Positions 63,419-64,000 of a stretch of DNA of 64,000 nucleotides are shown here, piece by piece. How positions within the stretch are numbered: the stretch's first letter is position 1; each line of letters starts with the position of its first letter. The position numbers and the translations under genes are program-made. Below the pieces are notes generated by a model. That model was not told the origin of the DNA. It saw only the letters and a list, made by a program, of their open reading frames with translations, and made no database searches. The stretch is from Rheinheimera sp. SA_1. Its GTDB lineage: Bacteria; Pseudomonadota; Gammaproteobacteria; Enterobacterales; Alteromonadaceae. The stretch is taken from NCBI RefSeq assembly GCF_001669775.1, contig NZ_LXWK01000016.1:248001-312000 (forward strand), written 5' to 3'.

Positions 63419-64000
63419 TTAACTGCGCAAATGCTGGTTAAAAAAGGCAATTGTCCGCTGCCACGCCAGTTCTGCCGCAGCTTTGTCATAACGTGGTGTG
63501 GTGTCGTTGTTAAAACCATGTTCGGTATCAGCATAGACAAAAGACGTCGCATTTTTTCCGGCGGCTTTTAACGCATCATCATAAGCTTTGGCACCGGCAT
63601 TCACCCGTTCGTCATTGCTGGCATAATGAATAAGCAGCGGAGCCTGAATCGCAGCCACTTTCGCGACATCGCCCTGCCGGCCATAAAACGGTACTGCAGC
63701 GCCTAAGTCTGACACGCGGGTCGCGAGTGCATTGGCAATGCCGCCGCCGTAGCAAAAACCCACTACCCCTACTTTGCCATTACCTTTGTTCAGCGTTTTC
63801 AAAAAGGCAGCGGCTTCAACAAAATCGTTTTCGGTTTTCTGCGGATCCAAGCCACGGAATAACTCACGGGCCTTGTCTTCATCCCCCGGATATCCACCCA
63901 GCGTAAACAGTGCGTCCGGCGCAAAAGCAATAAAGTTATCCAGTGCGACCCGCCGGGTTATATCTTCAATATGTGGGTTTAAACCGCGGTTTTCATGCAC
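63419..64000 (-). CDS. Dienelactone hydrolase family protein (N-terminus outside window)
   Basis: Alpha/beta hydrolase with 193 visible residues; the first part lies beyond the right edge. The dienelactone-hydrolase active site is intact: Glu in HENRG, the nucleophile Cys in GFCYGGG, Asp in ASNDERV and His in TEHGF. Family members cleave dienelactone in chloroaromatic breakdown, but most genomic copies are general carboxymethylenebutenolidase-like esterases. Tail-to-tail with the antiporter gene across a strong hairpin. Confidence 0.92.
   Translation of the reverse strand: MHENRGLNPHIEDITRRVALDNFIAFAPDALFTLGGYPGDEDKARELFRGLDPQKTENDFVEAAAFLKTLNKGNGKVGVVGFCYGGGIANALATRVSDLGAAVPFYGRQGDVAKVAAIQAPLLIHYASNDERVNAGAKAYDDALKAAGKNATSFVYADTEHGFNNDTTPRYDKAAAELAWQRTIAFFNQHLRS

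Overview
The window reads as the chromosome of a free-living gammaproteobacterium of about 50% GC. The gene set fits the Rheinheimera/Alishewanella/Arsukibacterium group, broadly Alteromonadales/Chromatiaceae: divergent ppsA/ppsR, a DASH cryptochrome, a glutaryl-CoA dehydrogenase with a divergent LysR gene, TonB receptors, a LytS/LytTR pair and EptA. That placement is inferred from gene content, not computed. I saw no rRNA, tRNA, CRISPR array, insertion sequence or integrase gene.

1-18.9 kb, envelope region. A partial RhlE-type helicase, a DUF6172-like protein and an exported hydrolase lie on the minus strand. An LtaS-like sulfatase, then a PAP2 phosphatase/EptA/Omp85 unit, lie on the plus strand. 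Facing them is a ten-gene minus-strand run: a thermostable-hemolysin-family (GNAT-like) protein, an AMP-dependent ligase, a heme-oxygenase-like diiron oxidase, an SDR, a TPR protein, an OmpR-type regulator, its sensor kinase, a cupredoxin, an FTR1-like permease and a small beta-barrel. Three sites of the PmrA form CTTAAG-N5-CTTAAG (one with a single mismatch) sit in front of the sulfatase, in front of PAP2/eptA and at the head of the ten-gene run. I infer a PmrAB-like regulon that joins lipid A/envelope modification, a putative acyl-metabolite pathway and a metal-uptake module under the kinase-regulator pair encoded inside the run.

18.9-30.8 kb, ordinary metabolism and transport: two exported proteins of unknown function, ChrA, LysR/GcdH, a fused 2-oxoacid dehydrogenase E1 overlapping an acyltransferase-like gene, a GGDEF protein and an NhaC antiporter with a strong terminator.

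30.9-38.5 kb, a gene-cassette island. Nine consecutive genes all lie on the minus strand: a lipoprotein, an NTF2-like protein, a GNAT, two exported esterases, two membrane proteins, a hypothetical protein and a PIN-domain protein. Three attC-like sites (34598-34648, 35649-35729, 37476-37560) and one degenerate site separate those on the right. No integron integrase is visible, so this looks like an integrase-less attC cluster, with decayed sites on its left side.

38.9-49 kb: an ADP-ribosylglycohydrolase-like protein, RfbD, ppsA/ppsR, a HAD phosphatase overlapping an M24 peptidase, a DASH cryptochrome behind a hairpin terminator, and a small exported protein with three ChW-like repeats.

49-64 kb: a TonB receptor followed by a LytS/LytTR pair, an HExxH lipoprotein and a PepSY membrane protein; a siderophore-type TonB receptor with a possible Fur box; pirin, OsmC, an orphan sulfate-binding protein, a CPA2 antiporter and a dienelactone hydrolase cut by the right edge. 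A repeat with inverted ends occurs twice (20691-20786 and 56727-56836).
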